Shown in pieces: positions 63,264-64,000 of a stretch of 64,000 bases of DNA. Origin of the DNA: Nocardia ignorata NBRC 108230 (GTDB lineage: Bacteria > Actinomycetota > Actinomycetes > Mycobacteriales > Mycobacteriaceae); the NCBI RefSeq assembly GCF_001612905.1, contig NZ_BDBI01000034.1, positions 1-64,000 of the forward strand, in the 5' to 3' direction. The notes below the pieces were generated by a model that saw nothing but the letters and a program-made list of their open reading frames with translations, did not search any database and was not told the origin of the DNA. Made by a program: the position numbers and the translations under genes. Position 1 is the first letter of the stretch; each line of letters opens with the position of its first letter.

Positions 63264-63445
63264 CAGCTACTCGTAGAGGACAAGGTCACCGCTACATTAC
63301 GAAATGGTCGCGGAAATGTCACGCCGACTGCGTCGGACGACGGAATCAGCATCCCCCACGCGGCCCGAAGTCGCAATACCGTCACATCACGGCCGCGAGA
63401 TCTACACGATCAATCCACCGGCCCGTGACCGACTCCCCGAGAAGT

Positions 63446-64000
63446 TCATCCGACAGCCGCACTGTCACTGCGAACCGAACTCGCCTCGCGCGCACCGCCC
63501 CGACGGAGCAGGACAAGTCCTGCGGCCACACCGAGGACGACGCCCGCGATACCGGCATAGATCTGCGTTCCGGAGCCGATCGCGTCCTCTACAGCTCCCA
63601 GCAGCGCATGGTCCGCGAGCCCTCCGGCAAACGCCGCACCGTCATGGATCCCCGAATTCAGCTCGCGCGCCACCGATTCGGGCGCATCCACCAGGTGCGC
63701 ACGCAGGTAGTGGCGGTAGGCGACCACGCTCGCCACACCGGCCGCCGCGATCCCCAGGGCGGTGCCGAGTTCGCCGCCGACCTCCTGGGCCGAAGCCGCC
63801 GACCCGGTCTTCTCAGTGGGAGCACTGGCGATGATCAGGTCGCTGATCAGCGCCCCGGCCGTCCCCTGACCGAAGCCCACCAGCGCGATCGCCGCGACAA
63901 GGGCAGGGAGGGGAAGTCCCGAACCCACCACCGAGGCAAAGGCGAGTGCTCCGAGAGCGGCGAGGGTGATTCCACCACCGACCACCGTCGTAGGTCGGCG
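63446..64000 (-). CDS. MFS drug exporter, C-terminal part (truncated by window)
   Basis: The last roughly 185 residues of a 14-TM DHA2-type MFS transporter; the N-terminal part lies beyond the window. Membrane segments include LAALGALAFASVVGSGLPLP, LVAAIALVGFGQGTAGALIS, GTALGIAAAGVASVVAYRHYL and AGIAGVVLGVAAGLVLL. SAQEVGGELGTALGIA is the conserved helix of QacA/EmrB-like exporters that move drugs or cations with protons. Substrate unknown. Confidence 0.82.
   Translation of the reverse strand, partial: RRPTTVVGGGITLAALGALAFASVVGSGLPLPALVAAIALVGFGQGTAGALISDLIIASAPTEKTGSAASAQEVGGELGTALGIAAAGVASVVAYRHYLRAHLVDAPESVARELNSGIHDGAAFAGGLADHALLGAVEDAIGSGTQIYAGIAGVVLGVAAGLVLLRRGGAREASSVRSDSAAVG

Overview
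The window is high-GC actinobacterial chromosome, most likely Nocardia or a close mycolic-acid relative. The basis is the codon use, a mycolyltransferase-type secreted esterase, PimB', a lipoprotein CtaC, and a gene order that I recall as matching the Mycobacterium tuberculosis Rv2182c-Rv2190c and Rv2199c-Rv2218 segments. No tRNA, rRNA, CRISPR array or insertion sequence was seen.

Layout. 1-7.4 kb: envelope and phospholipid block (NlpC/P60 endopeptidase, HExxH protein, PimB', two SRPBCC proteins, ArsA-type ATPase, Cys-motif protein, ROK kinase, PlsC-type acyltransferase), much of it translationally coupled. 7.5-12.9 kb: Spo0M-like, UbiB-like kinase, PhoD-like phosphatase, FAD oxidase. 12.9-25.9 kb: accessory island with a divergent AraC regulator, a four-EF-hand protein, an iterative 6-methylsalicylate-synthase-type polyketide synthase (KS-AT-DH-KR-ACP), a LuxE-like adenylating enzyme, a LuxC-like acyl reductase, a cytochrome P450, a DUF4239 membrane protein and a proline-rich exported protein. 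From the PKS onward every junction is an overlap or a 3-nt gap. 26-43 kb: core block (ctaF/ctaC, asnB, adenosine kinase, erpA, DUF3043 protein, GlxA-type regulator, mycolyltransferase, cobU/cobT/cobS, MBL hydrolase, ilvE, gcvT, a PAP2-diacylglycerol-kinase fusion). 43-48.9 kb: envelope and secreted proteins, msrA and a GMC oxidoreductase. 48.9-61 kb: pepA, sucB/dlaT, two TIGR01777 epimerases, GNAT, a LitR/CarH-type cobalamin regulator divergent from a lipocalin-photolyase pair, lipB, lipA, ppnP. 61-64 kb: FabG3-like SDR, two poorly known genes and the C-terminal part of an MFS exporter.

The most interesting system is the island at 14.45-25.88 kb. An aromatic polyketide made by the 6-MSAS-type synthase, which has no thioesterase, is proposed to be activated by the LuxE homologue, reduced to an aldehyde by the LuxC homologue and oxidised by the P450, possibly with calcium and membrane partners. 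There is no luxAB. The island lies where gene order breaks relative to M. tuberculosis. A second system is the cobalamin/light-type regulator module, in which the Trp of the Wx9EH photosensor signature is replaced by Gln. A third is a set of twelve TANNNT boxes placed exactly 6-7 nt before start codons, pointing to widespread leaderless transcription.
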